Assembly: GCA_004556455.1 (NCBI GenBank)
Contig: SFGY01000003.1
Coordinates: 83,910-147,909, forward strand
Direction: 5' to 3'
Source: Clostridiales bacterium
Lineage (GTDB): Bacteria > Bacillota > Clostridia > Saccharofermentanales > DTU023
DNA length: 64,000 bases
The translations under genes were made by a program, and so were the position numbers. This document shows positions 7,839 through 16,645 of this stretch, piece after piece (the stretch's first letter is position 1; every line of letters begins with the position of its first letter). The notes beneath the pieces were generated by a model that was not told the DNA's origin, made no database searches, and saw nothing but the letters and a program-made list of their open reading frames with translations.

Positions 7839-8768
7839 TCAGCTCAGTCGGGGCAGAATTTCACGATTGACGCAGGCGATGATCTCGTAAGGAACCAGTT
7901 CCTCACGCGCCGTCAGGGTGATGGCGGCCCGCTCATCGGGATAAATCAGGGCAAACTGGCCGTAGAGTCCGTCGGCGCGCCAGGAATTTTTGTGCGTGCA
8001 CTTCCAAACCTGATAGCCATAACCCTGCTGGCACTCTTCTTCCTCAAAGTCCTCCGCGGTGGGGACGAGATCTTCGTGCATCGCGCGGAGGTAGTCGGCG
8101 GAAAGCAGGTGCTTATCCTGCCACACCCCTTCCTGCAGAAGGAAGCGGGCAAAACGCGCAAATTCTTCCGTCTTAAGGTAAAGTCCGGTCGCCGCCAGTG
8201 GGTGTCCGCAGGGGCAGAGGTTCCAGTGCACGTTAGCGATGCGCAGGGGCTGAAAGAGCCGTTCGTCGAGGTAGTCTCTCAGGTTCTGGCCGGAAACCTT
8301 CTCTATCGTGCGTCCAAGCAGATAGCTGTTGTAGTTGCAGTAGCGGAAAACCGTGTTGACCTCATGTTTGAGGGGGCGGCGGAAAAAGTCTTCGAGATAA
8401 TCGGGATGCTGTCCCGGATCTTCCGGATAGTGAAAAAGGCTCCGGCCCTTGCCTGAGCGCATGTGCAGGAGATCGACAAGGCGAATTTTTTCCATGCCCG
8501 GCGCGGAGATTGCCCGCATTTCGGGAAAAAAGTCGAGAACATGATCTTCCAGCGAAAAGCGCCCTTCGTCCACGGCCATGCCGACAGCCACCGAAGTAAA
8601 AGTTTTGGAGCCGGAGTAAATGTTTTCCCGGGTCGGCTCTAGAAAGGCATGCATCAGCGGCTCATTCCCCTCAAGGTAAACATGAATCTGACGCAGATGC
8701 AAATGCTTTTCCAGGCAGGCCAGGCGAAAGCCATCGAAAAGTGAAGCTGGCAGTGTTGAACGACGCAT
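7839..8768 (-). CDS. Serine hydrolase, beta-lactamase / penicillin-binding-like family
   Basis: Predicted serine esterase or peptidase of the class C beta-lactamase fold, 309 aa. The SxxK motif is SGSK (in YSGSKTFTS, about residue 52). The second motif is YCN, in RYCNYNSYLLGRTIEKVSG. The third-motif region is GLYGQFALIYPDERAAITLT near the C-terminus. There is no signal peptide, so it acts in the cytoplasm, unlike true beta-lactamases. The ribosome site for the ATG at 8768 is weak. It lies between the zinc-ribbon gene and adenine deaminase on the same strand. The substrate is unknown; antibiotic hydrolysis should not be assumed. Confidence 0.8.
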   Translation of the reverse strand: MRRSTLPASLFDGFRLACLEKHLHLRQIHVYLEGNEPLMHAFLEPTRENIYSGSKTFTSVAVGMAVDEGRFSLEDHVLDFFPEMRAISAPGMEKIRLVDLLHMRSGKGRSLFHYPEDPGQHPDYLEDFFRRPLKHEVNTVFRYCNYNSYLLGRTIEKVSGQNLRDYLDERLFQPLRIANVHWNLCPCGHPLAATGLYLKTEEFARFARFLLQEGVWQDKHLLSADYLRAMHEDLVPTAEDFEEEECQQGYGYQVWKCTHKNSWRADGLYGQFALIYPDERAAITLTAREELVPYEIIACVNREILPRLS

Positions 8769-8890
8769 TTATTTCACGCTCTTTCGTTTTTCTCTCTTGC
8801 CGCGATCCTTTTAAACAGAACACAGTCCGTTTGCCCTCCGGGCTGGGAGATGCGTGCAAAATACAACAAATCTTATTTTCAGCAGGACGA

Positions 8891-10639
8891 TTATTCCGCT
8901 TCAAGCGGAATAAAGCTGAAGCGGGTGACGTCAAAGAGGCCCATATCGGTGAGTTTCAGCTCGGGTATGACGGGCAGAGACATAAAGCAGAGGGTCATGA
9001 CGGGTTCGATATGGGGGTTGACGCCGAGTTTTTCGACGGCGATGCGGTTGACTTCGGCGAGCTTTTCGGCAACCCATTCACCACTCTGATCGCTCATGAG
9101 GCCGGCAACAGGCAGGGGCATTTCGCCCAGAATCTGACCTTTGTTGACGAGAGCTACGCCTCCGCCCATACGCACGAGGGCTTCGACGGCAAGAGCCATG
9201 TCGTGATCGTTGCGCCCGGCCACGATGACGTTGTGAGAATCGTGGGCGATGGAGAGGGCGACGGCGCCTTCTTTGAGGCCGTAACCTTTGAGCAGGCCGA
9301 CGGCGACATTGCCGGTCAGCTTATGGCGTTCGACCACGGCCACTTTGATGATGTCGGCAGAGGGATCGGGGATAAAGTCGCCTGCGACGTTGCGTTGAAC
9401 CTTCGCGATGGTGTTTTTGCTGAGCACACCGCCCGGCTGAATTTCGATCACATGGACGCGATCGCTTTTCAGGGGCAGGCGGAAGCGGGCTTCGGAGAAG
9501 TCTTTGAGGTGAACGGAGGCCTTGACGGCACGGTCGTCGGCGCGTTCGACGGGCAGGAGATAGCGGCCGTCGCGGGCGGCTTCGCGGCCATCGAGGAAGA
9601 CCTGAACGGCTTTGAAATCCCGGAGGTCCTGCATCAGGGTGATGTCAGCCCGGCGTCCGGGAACGAGAGCTCCGCGGTCCTTGAGTCCAAAGGCCTCAGC
9701 GGTGTTCAGGGTGGCCATGCGGATGGCCGTGAGAGGATCCAGCCCTGCGCGCACGCAGCGGCGCAGATGGTCGTCCAGGTGGCCTTCGCTGAGAATGGTG
9801 TGAGCCTGCCGGTCGTCGGAGCAGAGGAGGCAACGGCGGCTGTTTTCGGCAGTGACTCCGGGCAGCAGACGGTCGAGGTCGTGGCAGGCGCTGCCGCGGC
9901 GCAGGAGGACAAACATGCCGCGGGCGATGCGCTCCTGCATCTCGGCCACGGTGCTGCACTCGTGGTCGGCGAGAATCCCGGCGGAGGCGTAAGCGTTCAG
10001 CGCTTTGCCGCTGAGGCCGGGGCTGTGGCCGTCGATCAGTTTGCCGCGATCTTTCGCGGCGAGCAGTTTATTCAGACTATCTTCGCTGGCATTGACGATG
10101 CCGGGAAAATTCATGAATTCAGCGAGGCCACGAAGCTCAGGATCTTCGAGAATTTCTTCCATATCCTCAGCGGTGATCGTGGCTCCGGCGTGTTCAAAGG
10201 GCGTGGCGGGAACGCAGGAGGGCAGCAGGTATTCGATGTGCAGGGCTGCTTTGGCAGCGGCCCGGCGCATGTAGTCGAGGCCCTCACGCCCGGCGACATT
10301 GACAATTTCGTGAGGGTCGGCGATGAGGGTGCCGGTGCCCAGAGGCACGAGCAGGCGGCTCAGTTCTTCGGGCGTGCACATGGAGGATTCAACATGAATA
10401 TGCGCGTCGATCAGGGCGGGCAGGGCATAGAGACCCTGGGCATCGATTTCGACTTCGCCTTCGTAAAGACCCGGGGCATCGGCAGCGGCAATCTGCTGGC
10501 CGGCGATGGCAATCTCGCCCTCGCGGATTTCCCCGCTGCAAACGTCGACAATGCGGCAGTTTTTGATTAATAGGTCGGCTTTCACGCGTCCGGCAGCCAC
10601 ATCCAGAAGATGCTTGAGGCTTTTAAAATTTTCTTTCAT
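8891..10639 (-). CDS. ade: Adenine deaminase
   Basis: Amidohydrolase that converts adenine to hypoxanthine and ammonia in purine salvage; 582 aa, the normal size. Metal-binding HxH lies in DAHIHVESSM (about residue 121). The family block GTGTLIADPHEIVNVAG follows it. The C-terminal domain with AIAHDSHNVIVAGRNDHDMA is typical of Ade rather than of adenosine deaminase. The start at 10639 has an AAGGA site 7 nt upstream. No purine riboswitch core was recognised in its leader. Confidence 0.95.
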   Translation of the reverse strand: MKENFKSLKHLLDVAAGRVKADLLIKNCRIVDVCSGEIREGEIAIAGQQIAAADAPGLYEGEVEIDAQGLYALPALIDAHIHVESSMCTPEELSRLLVPLGTGTLIADPHEIVNVAGREGLDYMRRAAAKAALHIEYLLPSCVPATPFEHAGATITAEDMEEILEDPELRGLAEFMNFPGIVNASEDSLNKLLAAKDRGKLIDGHSPGLSGKALNAYASAGILADHECSTVAEMQERIARGMFVLLRRGSACHDLDRLLPGVTAENSRRCLLCSDDRQAHTILSEGHLDDHLRRCVRAGLDPLTAIRMATLNTAEAFGLKDRGALVPGRRADITLMQDLRDFKAVQVFLDGREAARDGRYLLPVERADDRAVKASVHLKDFSEARFRLPLKSDRVHVIEIQPGGVLSKNTIAKVQRNVAGDFIPDPSADIIKVAVVERHKLTGNVAVGLLKGYGLKEGAVALSIAHDSHNVIVAGRNDHDMALAVEALVRMGGGVALVNKGQILGEMPLPVAGLMSDQSGEWVAEKLAEVNRIAVEKLGVNPHIEPVMTLCFMSLPVIPELKLTDMGLFDVTRFSFIPLEAE

Positions 10640-10991
10640 GCTGTTTCCTTCTGACTTTCTTATGTGCTAAGAGCGCAGCTCTCAGCTCAGCTCTTTTTAA
10701 GGGCGGTCTCTTTGAGGGCTGTCCTGGCTGATGGCTCCTTAGGGTAGTCCACCATTTGGACGACCCTCTTAATACTTCAGATAGACATTATTTAAAGCTC
10801 ATTTTACCATTTTTTGTGCAAGCTGCCTCAGGGGCGGAAGGAAAAGCGATTGGCCTCACTGCGGCTGCAGCTTCAAAAACTAAGGTCCTCGGCCATATTG
10901 CAAGGTATAGTTCCATGCTTTGTCCTCTTGCACTCTATCCCTCAAATCCGTGCAGCCGAAGGACAAGCCCGCGCCCCATTTTGGTTTTTCT

Positions 10992-11368
10992 GATTTTCTT
11001 GCAAGCCTGTAACAAATGAGTGCCCATCCTGGTTTTCATGCAACGTTTCAACTAATAGGTGAGATACCTTTGGATTTTCTGATTTTCATGCAAGTTAGCA
11101 ACTAATGGATGGGCCCCGCGTGCAAGTTTTAAAGTGGTGGATGGTTCGGCGTACAAGTTATCAAGTAGTGGATGGCTTAAGCCTTGGTTCGCTGAGGCTA
11201 ACCATCCATTACTTGAAATTTTGTCCGAAAATCAGAAAAACCGAAATGAGAGCAGGATACCTGCCGAGCGAAGCCACGCTGATGCCGTCGCCAGCTGAGA
11301 ATAACGGTACTTAGGTTGGTCTCCAGCCGTGTAAAATCATCCACACCTTGAAATTTTGTTCGAAAATC
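10992..11368. repeat. Seven-copy ~31-nt repeat family, five direct and two inverted
   Basis: Direct copies begin near 10992, 11031, 11081, 11115 and 11147. The best-preserved copy (11081-11111) runs from GATTTTCATGCAAG to AACTAATGGATG. Inverted copies lie at 11203-11235 and 11338-11368 (CATCCA..ACTTGAAATTTTGT..GAAAATC). Spacing is irregular (31-50 nt), and copies diverge more at one end. The direct and inverted blocks can pair into large hairpins. This is not a CRISPR array. Confidence 0.7.
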
Positions 11369-11383
11369 AATCTTGTCCGAAAT

Positions 11384-11427
11384 AAAAAAGACCTGTCTCG
11401 CTACACTTTCGTGTTTTGAGACAGGTC
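11384..11427 (-). terminator. Rho-independent terminator of pyrBI
   Basis: On the minus strand, GACCTGTCTC / GAGACAGGTC (perfect 10 bp, 11390-11399 with 11418-11427) is followed by six U (A-run 11384-11389). It lies about 140 nt beyond the pyrI stop. Confidence 0.85.
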
Positions 11428-11568
11428 CCTCCATTCTATTTTGCTAAGTTGGGTCAGGAGATCATTCCTTAGCAGATGCAGGAGTTCACCCGATAGACCA
11501 GATGCAGATTTTGGCCAGAGAAAAAGCCTGCGACTTTGGGCTGGCCTTTGTACAACATTCGGCCGGGC

Positions 11569-11991
11569 CTATTTTTCTTCGGCCCGGGTGTCGCAGTAGA
11601 TGCAGCGATAAGTGCCTTTTTCCTTGTCGGCCAGGCGGAAAACCTGCGGCAGCTCCTGCTCGATGGAGGAGATGCAGCGCGGGTTTTTGCAGCGGAGGAC
11701 GCCCTTCAGCGTCTGGGGCAGCTGGGGGTGAAATTTCTCTGCGCGCTCGGCGTTATGGATGATATTGACGGTGATATGCGGATCGATGTAGCCGAGCAAG
11801 TCGAGATTGAGGTCGATGACCTTGCCAATTTTGAGAATATCTTTCTTGCCCAGTTTGCTGGAGCTGGCGTTTTTGATGATGGCGACCTCGCAGTCCAACT
11901 GGTCGAGCTGCAGATAGTCGTAAATCTGCATGGCTTTGCCCGCGGGAATGTGGTCGATAACAATGCCTTCGGAAATGGTGCCGATAATCAT
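11569..11991 (-). CDS. pyrI: Aspartate carbamoyltransferase regulatory chain
   Basis: Allosteric subunit of aspartate transcarbamoylase, 140 aa; it binds nucleotides and holds catalytic trimers together. The N-terminal allosteric domain includes GIVIDHIPAGKAMQIYDYL, and the C-terminal zinc domain has CKNPRC and CIYC. It follows pyrB by 15 nt on the minus strand, the standard pyrBI order, so the enzyme should be the CTP/ATP-regulated dodecameric type. Transcription ends at the hairpin at 11384-11427. Confidence 0.95.
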   Translation of the reverse strand: MIIGTISEGIVIDHIPAGKAMQIYDYLQLDQLDCEVAIIKNASSSKLGKKDILKIGKVIDLNLDLLGYIDPHITVNIIHNAERAEKFHPQLPQTLKGVLRCKNPRCISSIEQELPQVFRLADKEKGTYRCIYCDTRAEEK

Positions 11992-12006
11992 GTGAGCCTC
12001 CTTCGC

Positions 12007-12927
12007 TTAGGCCTTGGTGATGTGCAGGAGCTTCAGGATAAGCGCCATGCGGATGTATTTGCCGTTTTTCACCTGGCGGAAGTAAGCGGCGCGGGGGTCG
12101 CTGTCGACCGCGGTGGAAATCTCGTTGACGCGGGGCAGGGGGTGCAGGATCGTAAGATCTTTTTTGGCCGTCCTGAGTTTTTCGGGCGTCAGGATATAGC
12201 TGTCTTTGAGGCGAACATAATCGGCTTCGTTGAAGAAGCGCTCGCGCTGCACGCGCGTCATATAAAGGATATCAAGCTGAGGCATGGCCTCCTCGAGACT
12301 GCGCACTTCCTTATAGGGGATGTGCTGGCTTTCAAGGATGTCTTCACGGACAGATTCAGGGACGCGCAGTTCCTCGGGAGAAATCAGCACAAAACTGCAG
12401 CCTTCGTAACGGCTCATGGCGGCGATCAGAGAATGAACCGTGCGGCCGAACTTGAGGTCGCCGCAGCAGCCGATGACCATATGGTCCATGCGGCCTTTTT
12501 CGCGCGCGATGGTAATCATGTCGGTGAGCGTCTGCGTGGGGTGAAAATGCCCGCCGTCACCGGCATTGATGACCGGAATCTGCACGGCTGTGGAAGCCAC
12601 ATAAGGAGCGCCTTCTTTGGGATGACGCATGGCGATGATGTCCGCGAAACATTCCACGGTGCGGGCCGTGTCCGCGACGCTTTCGCCCTTGGCGGCCGAG
12701 CTGCTGTTGGCCTCGGAAAAGCCGATGATGGAGCCGCCAAGCTCCAGCATAGCCGATTCAAAGCTCAGGCGGGTGCGGGTGGAAGGCTCATAAAAGAGCG
12801 TTGCCAGTTTTTTACCTTCGCAGAGATGGGCGTAGTCCGCGGGGTGGTCAATGATGTCGAGAGCGGTGGTGATCAGCTCTTGAATTTCTTCCCTGGACAA
12901 TTGCCGAATGTCAATTAAATCTTTCAT
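12007..12927 (-). CDS. pyrB: Aspartate carbamoyltransferase catalytic chain
   Basis: First committed step of pyrimidine synthesis, carbamoyl phosphate plus aspartate to carbamoyl aspartate; 306 aa. The start was set at 12927 because AGGAGG lies 5 nt upstream; the longer frame to 13020 would read through the attenuator. The carbamoyl-phosphate motif PSTRTR is in EPSTRTRLSFESAMLELGG (about residue 51). HPLPRV lies near residue 262. It is co-transcribed with pyrI and regulated by the leader described next. Confidence 0.96.
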   Translation of the reverse strand: MKDLIDIRQLSREEIQELITTALDIIDHPADYAHLCEGKKLATLFYEPSTRTRLSFESAMLELGGSIIGFSEANSSSAAKGESVADTARTVECFADIIAMRHPKEGAPYVASTAVQIPVINAGDGGHFHPTQTLTDMITIAREKGRMDHMVIGCCGDLKFGRTVHSLIAAMSRYEGCSFVLISPEELRVPESVREDILESQHIPYKEVRSLEEAMPQLDILYMTRVQRERFFNEADYVRLKDSYILTPEKLRTAKKDLTILHPLPRVNEISTAVDSDPRAAYFRQVKNGKYIRMALILKLLHITKA

Positions 12928-12980
12928 TCGAACCTCCTGTTTTTTTGCTTTTTCAGGAGAGAGTTGCTGCCGGCAGGCAT

Positions 12981-13085
12981 AAAAAAATCCTGCTCGGAAG
13001 CAAGATTGGCAGAAAGACACGAAGAATTTGTCTTCGCAGCGCCAGAGCGCATGAAATTTGTCAATCTTGTCGGCCTCTCCGGACC
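12981..13085 (-). promoter_or_regulatory. PyrR-type transcription attenuator of pyrBI
   Basis: Three parts are visible in the minus-strand leader RNA. A PyrR-binding-like loop, TCCGGAGAGGC..CAAG, lies at 13066-13084 (family consensus UCCAGAGAGGCU.GCAAG). An antiterminator can form between CAAGATTG (13069-13062) and CAATCTTG (13008-13001). A terminator CTTGCT-TCCG-AGCAGG followed by seven U occupies 13004-12981 and shares bases with the antiterminator. By the known mechanism, UMP-bound PyrR stabilises the first hairpin, prevents the antiterminator and stops transcription. No pyrR gene lies in this window. Confidence 0.72.
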
Positions 13086-13105
13086 GTGCTTAAAGATCTG
13101 TCAGC

Positions 13106-13134
13106 ACGATAGCAGGCGGGCGAAATAAAGTCAA
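13106..13134 (-). promoter_or_regulatory. Promoter of pyrBI
   Basis: On the minus strand, TTGACT (13134-13129), a 17-nt spacer and TATCGT (13111-13106). The start of transcription would fall near 13099, just ahead of the PyrR loop. Confidence 0.6.
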
Positions 13135-13356
13135 GGTGTTTTTCGATGGCAAGCTCCGTGTTCATTGCAAACGCAAGTTCATCTGATTTTAATAAAATGT
13201 TAATTGGCTTTTCCCTTTGTTTTAGTGTAAAAAACAGCCTATTTGACCTTCCTTCTCTGGCCTTTCTGATTGTCAACTGATATGATTCGAGACGTAGGTA
13301 ATAGTTCAAACTTCAACTGCTGCAAAGCAATAAGCAAGAAAAGAAAGGTCGTTTTT

Positions 13357-14433
13357 ATGGAACTTAAACACACAATAGCTGCGCTGACGTTGGCTATTTT
13401 CTTTATCCTCAGCTGCTGGACCAGCCCAGTCGCAGCAGAGGATCCTGCGTCCCCCCCCCCATTAAATCCTCCGTCGGTAGTGAATGTTGACATCGAATTC
13501 AGTAATCCATCTTTTAATATAGGTGAACAATTCGATGACTTTTATCAGAGCAAGGAAGACGCTAAATTAAAACCAAAAACATATATTGGTTATGAATTTG
13601 TTGGTTATCATTATGTATGTGAGCAACAAGGACCCAGCAGCTATGGGTTTACTGCCACTGCGCAATATAATTTGACGCCCTATCTTCCAGACCATGTGGT
13701 CAAGGAGCAATTAGATGCCGGGAAAAAGAAGAACAATGAATGGAACGACCGTTTTGCCGAACTGGATTATAGTGCTGGTCCAGGTGGCAGCTTAAAATCC
13801 GGAGAAGAAACCAAATATTATTTTGTTAAGGATAATGACTACGGACTGACAAAAAAGTATAATCTGCGCTTCCAAGATTTGGATAATCCGCAAGCAGAGC
13901 TTGGCGGCTATCAACATCCGACACCTGTCGCTGATCCCGGCTACAGATTTATAGGCTGGAAGTTGTCAGGCGGTGTCGCTGATTCCGGTGCTGTTATGAA
14001 TTCTAATGTTCAGGCCGTTGCTCAGTTTGTAAAAGATCCTCCCCCTGTAGAATCCACACCCATAGAACCGGAACGCAGAGAACAACTCTTTGCCATTACC
14101 TTTGATGCCAATGGTGGGGTTTTCCCTAATGGCAAAACTCAGATCACTTACTACTATAGTCCCAATACCGTCATCTCAATAGCCGATGCACCCTTTTGGG
14201 CCGGTCATACTTTTCTTTCCTGGGATGGGCCATGGTATAATCCAGGCGATCAATATACGGTAACAAAGGACTATACCTTCAAAGCCAGGTGGTCTTCTAA
14301 CGATGAGGCTCCTCTTTCGCCCGCCACTCCGATTAGCAAATTACCCTCAACCGGAAGTGTCAATTCAGTCTTTCCAATTTTACTAAGCCTGGGTTTTGCT
14401 GCCATGGGCATTCTGCTCAAAAAGCACAGGTAG
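13357..14433 (+). CDS. LPXTG cell-wall-anchored protein with an InlB-type repeat and a C10 tract
   Basis: Surface protein of unknown function, 358 aa. The start at 13357 follows GAAAGG and gives a clear signal peptide (about residues 1-28, ending SPVAAE). A proline run (SPPPLNPP) follows at the mature N-terminus, encoded by ten consecutive C at 13451-13460. Residues about 240-315 match the Listeria-Bacteroides (Flg_new / InlB B-repeat) fold, with ITFDANGGVFPNGKT and YTFKARW. The C-terminus is a sorting signal: LPSTG, hydrophobic helix, KKHR. No sortase is nearby. The coding sequence is visibly more AT-rich than its neighbours, suggesting transfer. Likely an adhesin. Confidence 0.85.
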   Translation: MELKHTIAALTLAIFFILSCWTSPVAAEDPASPPPLNPPSVVNVDIEFSNPSFNIGEQFDDFYQSKEDAKLKPKTYIGYEFVGYHYVCEQQGPSSYGFTATAQYNLTPYLPDHVVKEQLDAGKKKNNEWNDRFAELDYSAGPGGSLKSGEETKYYFVKDNDYGLTKKYNLRFQDLDNPQAELGGYQHPTPVADPGYRFIGWKLSGGVADSGAVMNSNVQAVAQFVKDPPPVESTPIEPERREQLFAITFDANGGVFPNGKTQITYYYSPNTVISIADAPFWAGHTFLSWDGPWYNPGDQYTVTKDYTFKARWSSNDEAPLSPATPISKLPSTGSVNSVFPILLSLGFAAMGILLKKHR

Positions 14434-14440
14434 TTTAATA

Positions 14441-14480
14441 GCGCGCAGTCTGTGCAGGCTGCGCGCATCTTTTTCCTTTT
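14441..14480 (+). terminator. Terminator after the LPXTG gene
   Basis: GCGCGCAG (14441-14448) pairs with CTGCGCGC (14459-14466), followed by ATCTTTTTCCTTTT. It begins 8 nt after the stop codon. Confidence 0.85.
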
Positions 14481-14606
14481 AGCTTGATATAATTTATTTT
14501 TTATTGACATTATATTTAAGCCTGTTATTCTGGCCTTGCCATAGGCTAAGTGATACATCGACCATTGACCTCGGAAAGCCGCTTCTTGTCTGCCGAGGAA
14601 ACTCAC

Positions 14607-16490
14607 TCAGCTCAGGAGTTGCTCCAGGAGGTGGACGTAGAGTTCGGGAAGAATGTCTAGGCTGTAGTGCTTTTCCAGACGCTCGCTGGCTTTGTGAAAG
14701 TCTTTGCCAAAGCCGCCGAGGTCGATGGCGGGCACGTGAAACTTTTTCAGATCTGCGGCGGGAAAGTCGTAAATCAGGCCTTCGCCCACGAGATTATCTA
14801 AGAGAGGCTGAACATCTCTGCTCTGGGACAGGCCTGTATAACACATGTCCGAAATGCCCATGTAGTATTTTTTGAGGCGCAGGTCGGCAGAAAACTTCTG
14901 CCGGGCAAAGTCCATGGTTTTCCGGACGGCAGCCAGAAGTTCAGCTAAGGCGGGATCACTCGGTTCGGGGCGGATATCGGGATAGTAGGGGGGAAGAAAG
15001 CCCACGATCATCATGGGCAGAGATTCTGCCTGCAGTTCGGCGATTTCGCGCATGAGGCGGAGGCCCATGGCCTGAATTTCCATTCCCTCTTCTTTCCAGC
15101 AGCAAACTTTTTCCCGGAGATAAAGGTCAAGCTTATCAGCAGCCCGCGGATGGCGCAGCTGATAGGTTTTTTCGGCCTCGGCATATGCTTCATCCCAGCT
15201 TTTGACCAGGGGCACCATGCGGCTGCTCGCCACCTTGACGCCAAAGCGTCCGGTATAGGCCTCTGCCTGTTCCTGCAGCTGCTTCAGGGCGGAGACGAAG
15301 CTCTCCCGGGCAAGTTGAAGTAACTCCTGAAGCAGGGCTTCTGTGTCGAGATCGACTGTCACGAGATTAAAGTAGGACGCGGCAAAGAGCGGGGTGGAAA
15401 CCGAGTAGAGCTCTTTGAGATCCTGCATTTTCAGACAGACTGGGGGTGGGGTGAGTTCTCCGTCCCGGCTCTGGCTGAAGGCGGGATTGAGCTGCAGCCG
15501 CCGATAGACTTCGACGGCAAGCAAGTTGGGATCCAGCGAGAGAAAGGGTTCTTTGACATGGGCGGGTGCGCCGACAAAGAAAAAAGCCGGCATGACCTTG
15601 CCCGAAGCGCCGACGTGAATATAGCGGGCGGTTTCGCGGTCGGGATCTTCCTCGCGATATTCAAAGCACTCGCTGAGCAGAAAGGCTGAGGGCTGCAGCT
15701 GTTTTTCCTCAAAAAACTGTCTGAGGAAAGGCAGAGCGGCGCGCATACCCTCGGAATTGGTCTCCTCCGAAGCGACGGCAAGAAAGAGAATATTGGCCTG
15801 GTAGTTGCCACCTGGATCGCATGAAAGGCCAGACGGCGAAACCTCTGGAGGATTTGTTTTTTCTTCCAGGTAAAAATCAGTCCCCGGATCGGCTTGTGTT
15901 CGGGCCGGGATACCAGGCTGAACTGTGGGCTGGGCAGCCGTCTTTCCATCGCCATGATCTTCGCTGTAAAGGGATCCCTGGAGAACACTGTGTGTTGATT
16001 CCCGGATATCGCTTTGAATTTTGCCTCGACTGTGCTCGGAAAAATGGCGCAAAAGCTCCAGGCCGAGGGCAAGACCGAGCTTCATATCGGCCGTTCCACG
16101 GCCAAAAATCCAGGCGCCGCTCTCCAGGTCGCGGCGCGCCTCATCGCTCAGCGGCAGTTCAGCGATCCTTTCGCGCAAAGCCTCAGGATCAAAAGCCAGT
16201 TTGGCCAGGTGGCCATACTCCTCGACGCCGACGACATCCATGTGGCCGCTCAAAATCACGCACTTCTTCGCCCGCGGATTAAGTTCGAGATAAGCGGCGA
16301 CATCAAAGCGACCCAGGGGATCGTCCGGTACGGGAATACGCCAGAGCTGTGCCGGGTGAGACTGAAAGTAAGGCATTTCTTCCAGCAGCGACAGAACCTT
16401 TTCTGCCGTTAGCACTTCACTGCGCGTGCCCGAAATGCCGGGAACGTGCAGCAGCTGCATAAAATCCTGATACAGGCGATCTTTGTTCAT
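14607..16490 (-). CDS. M20-family metallopeptidase, RocB-like
   Basis: Predicted zinc-dependent amidohydrolase or peptidase, 627 aa; longer than typical M20 enzymes and close to RocB. Metal-site motifs: LSGHMDVV (about residue 81), FGRGTADMKLG (about 135) and the Glu pair in ASEETNSEG. A less conserved stretch at about 165-230 separates the catalytic halves and accounts for much of the extra length. GGAGG precedes the ATG at 16490. It is the last gene of the osmC-oppBCADF unit on the same strand, 155 nt after oppF, so it probably cleaves imported peptides or amino-acid amides. RocB itself is linked to arginine use, but its exact reaction is not settled. Confidence 0.82.
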   Translation of the reverse strand: MNKDRLYQDFMQLLHVPGISGTRSEVLTAEKVLSLLEEMPYFQSHPAQLWRIPVPDDPLGRFDVAAYLELNPRAKKCVILSGHMDVVGVEEYGHLAKLAFDPEALRERIAELPLSDEARRDLESGAWIFGRGTADMKLGLALGLELLRHFSEHSRGKIQSDIRESTHSVLQGSLYSEDHGDGKTAAQPTVQPGIPARTQADPGTDFYLEEKTNPPEVSPSGLSCDPGGNYQANILFLAVASEETNSEGMRAALPFLRQFFEEKQLQPSAFLLSECFEYREEDPDRETARYIHVGASGKVMPAFFFVGAPAHVKEPFLSLDPNLLAVEVYRRLQLNPAFSQSRDGELTPPPVCLKMQDLKELYSVSTPLFAASYFNLVTVDLDTEALLQELLQLARESFVSALKQLQEQAEAYTGRFGVKVASSRMVPLVKSWDEAYAEAEKTYQLRHPRAADKLDLYLREKVCCWKEEGMEIQAMGLRLMREIAELQAESLPMMIVGFLPPYYPDIRPEPSDPALAELLAAVRKTMDFARQKFSADLRLKKYYMGISDMCYTGLSQSRDVQPLLDNLVGEGLIYDFPAADLKKFHVPAIDLGGFGKDFHKASERLEKHYSLDILPELYVHLLEQLLS

Positions 16491-16645
16491 GTCCCGGCCT
16501 CCTGCCGTTTTCTCCTGAGCTGAGGCACTCAGGATACCAGCTCCGGGGAGAGCTGGACAGAGGGGTTTAATATCTTCACACTTTTGTGTCAGGTCCAGGC
16601 GGGCCTGTCAGGTTCAGGTTTACTTATTGGGGTGAGGTTACCCTG

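Larger units (their letters stand above)
10640..11568. other. Non-coding stretch between ade and pyrI
   Basis: No convincing gene is present. The part next to ade (10667-10695) has an inverted repeat, AAGAGC / GCTCTT. The middle carries the ~31-nt repeat family described separately. The end carries the pyrBI terminator. Short open frames here lack ribosome sites and follow the repeats. Confidence 0.6.

Noticed and set aside
7461..8456. 331-codon plus-strand frame running across the zinc-ribbon and serine hydrolase genes
   Set aside because: Overlaps two supported minus-strand genes and has no recognisable content.
8741..10570. 609-codon open frame on the plus strand opposite adenine deaminase
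   Set aside because: Exact antisense of a clear ade gene; repetitive Gly/Ala/Phe-rich translation with no motif or ribosome site.
10640..10760. Purine riboswitch upstream of ade
   Set aside because: The conserved loop sequences of the aptamer are not present on the minus strand.
10992..11368. CRISPR array
   Set aside because: Repeats are diverged, spaced 31-50 nt without constant unique spacers, occur in both orientations, and no cas genes are present.
11536..12918. 460-codon plus-strand open frame opposite pyrBI
   Set aside because: Antisense of pyrI and pyrB, spanning their junction; no family features.
13061..13309. 82-codon minus-strand frame upstream of pyrB
   Set aside because: Covers the pyrBI promoter and PyrR loop; better explained as regulatory DNA.
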